The notes beneath the pieces are model-generated. The model was given only the letters and a program-made list of their open reading frames with translations. It did not search any database and was not told the DNA's origin. A program made the translations under genes and the position numbers. From NCBI GenBank assembly GCA_028683995.1, contig JAQUGU010000126.1, forward strand, positions 1-5,303: DNA of 5,303 nucleotides, written 5' to 3'. Below are positions 4,791-5,303 of this stretch, piece after piece. This DNA comes from Syntrophomonadaceae bacterium. GTDB taxonomy: Bacteria; Bacillota; Syntrophomonadia; Syntrophomonadales; Syntrophomonadaceae. The number at the start of each line of letters is the position of its first letter. The first letter of the stretch is position 1.

Positions 4791-4895
4791 TTTTTCGATA
4801 GCATTGATAGTAGCCCGGCTGACTTCCAGTTTTCCCACCAGTTGCGCCTGGGTCAGGTTGTGCATAGCACGGTATACTTTAACATAGTATTTCAT
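4689..4895 (-). pseudogene. Truncated second copy of the XRE regulator
   Basis: From the ATG at 4895-4893, preceded by GGAG, codons 1-35 (MKYYVKVYRAMHNLTQAQLV through NAIEK) match the intact regulator at 1964-2161: the two DNA segments (4791-4895 and 2057-2161) are roughly 94% identical by eye. After codon 35 homology stops and the frame runs through transposase-derived sequence out of frame until a TAA at 4689. The first two HTH helices remain; the stabilising helices (YDPSLKLAFKMARFF in the intact copy) are lost, so it is probably nonfunctional. Its start overlaps the stop of the upstream membrane protein (ATGA), showing the native two-gene arrangement of such regulators. Confidence 0.8.
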
Positions 4896-5116
4896 CTGCC
4901 GGTCTCCAATACTACATATGATAGAAGCCATATAGTCATACCAACGGTTAAAACGCCCAGCCAGAGCCGGGTATCTTCCGCACTAACCCAGGGTTGCAGC
5001 AGACTAAATATCAACATAATCATCAGGGCTAAAAAGCCGAATAAACCCGACCATAATACATGCTGTTGCTGGCGTTCATCAATGCCGTTTTCTATGGCAT
5101 TATCAGTCCCGGCCAG
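4892..5116 (-). CDS. Small two-helix membrane protein, partner of the XRE regulator
   Basis: This minus-strand frame ends in VVLETGR with a TGA at 4894-4892 overlapping the XRE start as ATGA, the mark of a translationally coupled pair. It shows a DERQQQH stretch, a first hydrophobic helix (LWSGLFGFLALMIMLIFSLL), a short loop, and a second helix (LWLGVLTVGMTIWLLSYVV). Small membrane proteins of the DUF2178 type with a DER motif near the start usually stand upstream of regulators like this one; membership is inferred. The frame is open to 5158 but has no ATG or GTG; I give a CTG at 5116 as the limit, while an ATG at 5100 lies one frame away, so a frameshift near the start is likely. It begins inside or at the very end of the ygiQ-like gene. 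Confidence 0.5.
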   Translation of the reverse strand: MAGTDNAIENGIDERQQQHVLWSGLFGFLALMIMLIFSLLQPWVSAEDTRLWLGVLTVGMTIWLLSYVVLETGR

Positions 5117-5303
5117 GCGTGGTTTTGGAAGCAGGGGATATGAAATTATTATCTTTAATCAGTGCGATGCCTGAGTTGCCAATCAAATCGGTTCGTTTGG
5201 CCTTTTCCAAAGCTTCCCTTACCAATGCCTTGTTTTTAGGATTACGATATTGCAGTAAAGCCCGTTGGGCTTTGCGTTCCCAGGTCTCTCGGGGAACATA
5301 GAC
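5103..5303 (-). CDS. YgiQ family radical SAM protein, C-terminal end (runs off the right edge)
   Basis: The last 66 residues of a protein entering from the right: VYVPRETWERKAQRALLQYR, then NPKNKALVREALEKAKRTDL, then IGNSGIAL, ending in a TGA at 5105-5103. This is the hallmark C-terminal (DUF3362) region of YgiQ-type radical SAM proteins, where VPR....ER..QRALLQ...P.N..LVREAL.KA.R.DLIG precedes a short tail. Family members are about 600 residues with an N-terminal B12-binding-like part and a CxxxCxxC radical SAM core, both outside this window. The tail after ALI (KDNNFISPASK...) is a normal variable end. Function of the family is not firmly known. The frame is intact here, so the gene may be functional. 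Confidence 0.8.
   Translation of the reverse strand, partial: VYVPRETWERKAQRALLQYRNPKNKALVREALEKAKRTDLIGNSGIALIKDNNFISPASKTTPGRD

Noticed and set aside
4668..5301. Plus-strand open frames across the XRE/membrane protein/YgiQ region
   Set aside because: All are antisense to minus-strand genes recognised by family motifs.

Overview
The window looks like an accessory or decaying stretch of a Clostridia-type Firmicute chromosome. The evidence is an S-layer-homology (SLH) cell-wall protein end, a DUF4349 protein, an Rpn/PD-(D/E)XK nuclease with the family's typical tail repeats, a GGGGAGG-type ribosome binding site, small XRE regulators of the kind paired with tiny membrane proteins, and REP-like palindromes of the type mobilised by Y1 (IS200-like) transposases. 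I cannot name a species.

Layout. 1-244 (-): relic of an unidentified gene ending in an acidic tail; it runs off the left edge. 345-512 (-): C-terminal third of a YjbQ/UPF0047 protein. 605-1621 (+): intact Rpn-family nuclease, the best-preserved gene here, followed by a hairpin. 1665-1830 (-): possible histidine-kinase debris. 1831-1923 (-): N-terminal 30 residues of an MFS transporter. 1964-2161 (-): intact 65-residue XRE regulator. 2163-2423 (+): a second relic of the left-edge gene, in inverted orientation. 2420-2690: an unidentified relic reading frame and a long hairpin. 2720-2754: five perfect copies of a 7-bp repeat. 2798-3238 (+): DUF4349 domain protein without signal peptide or C-terminal membrane helix, with a strong terminator. 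3321-3350: good sigma-A-like promoter leading into 45 codons of a GNAT acetyltransferase start, joined out of frame to the C-terminal half of an S-layer protein with three SLH domains (to 4493). 4513-4537: hairpin. 4579-4600: REP-like sequence just past the C-terminal remnant of a Y1 transposase (4613-4790, -). 4689-5303 (-): truncated second copy of the XRE regulator, a small two-helix membrane protein overlapping it by ATGA, and the C-terminus of a YgiQ-type radical SAM protein.

How it fits together. Only rpn, the XRE gene at 1964-2161 and perhaps the DUF4349 gene look like complete functional units. Almost everything else is one end of a gene joined abruptly to the end of another. Two relic copies of one gene form an inverted repeat around a segment of about 2 kb that holds rpn and the XRE gene; two near-identical XRE copies lie in direct orientation 2.7 kb apart; REP-like elements sit in the left repeat arm and beside the transposase relic. 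The simplest reading is repeated recombination and REP activity in a degrading region. A role for Rpn, a family linked to RecA-independent recombination in E. coli, is possible but is inference. I see no convincing new multi-gene system.
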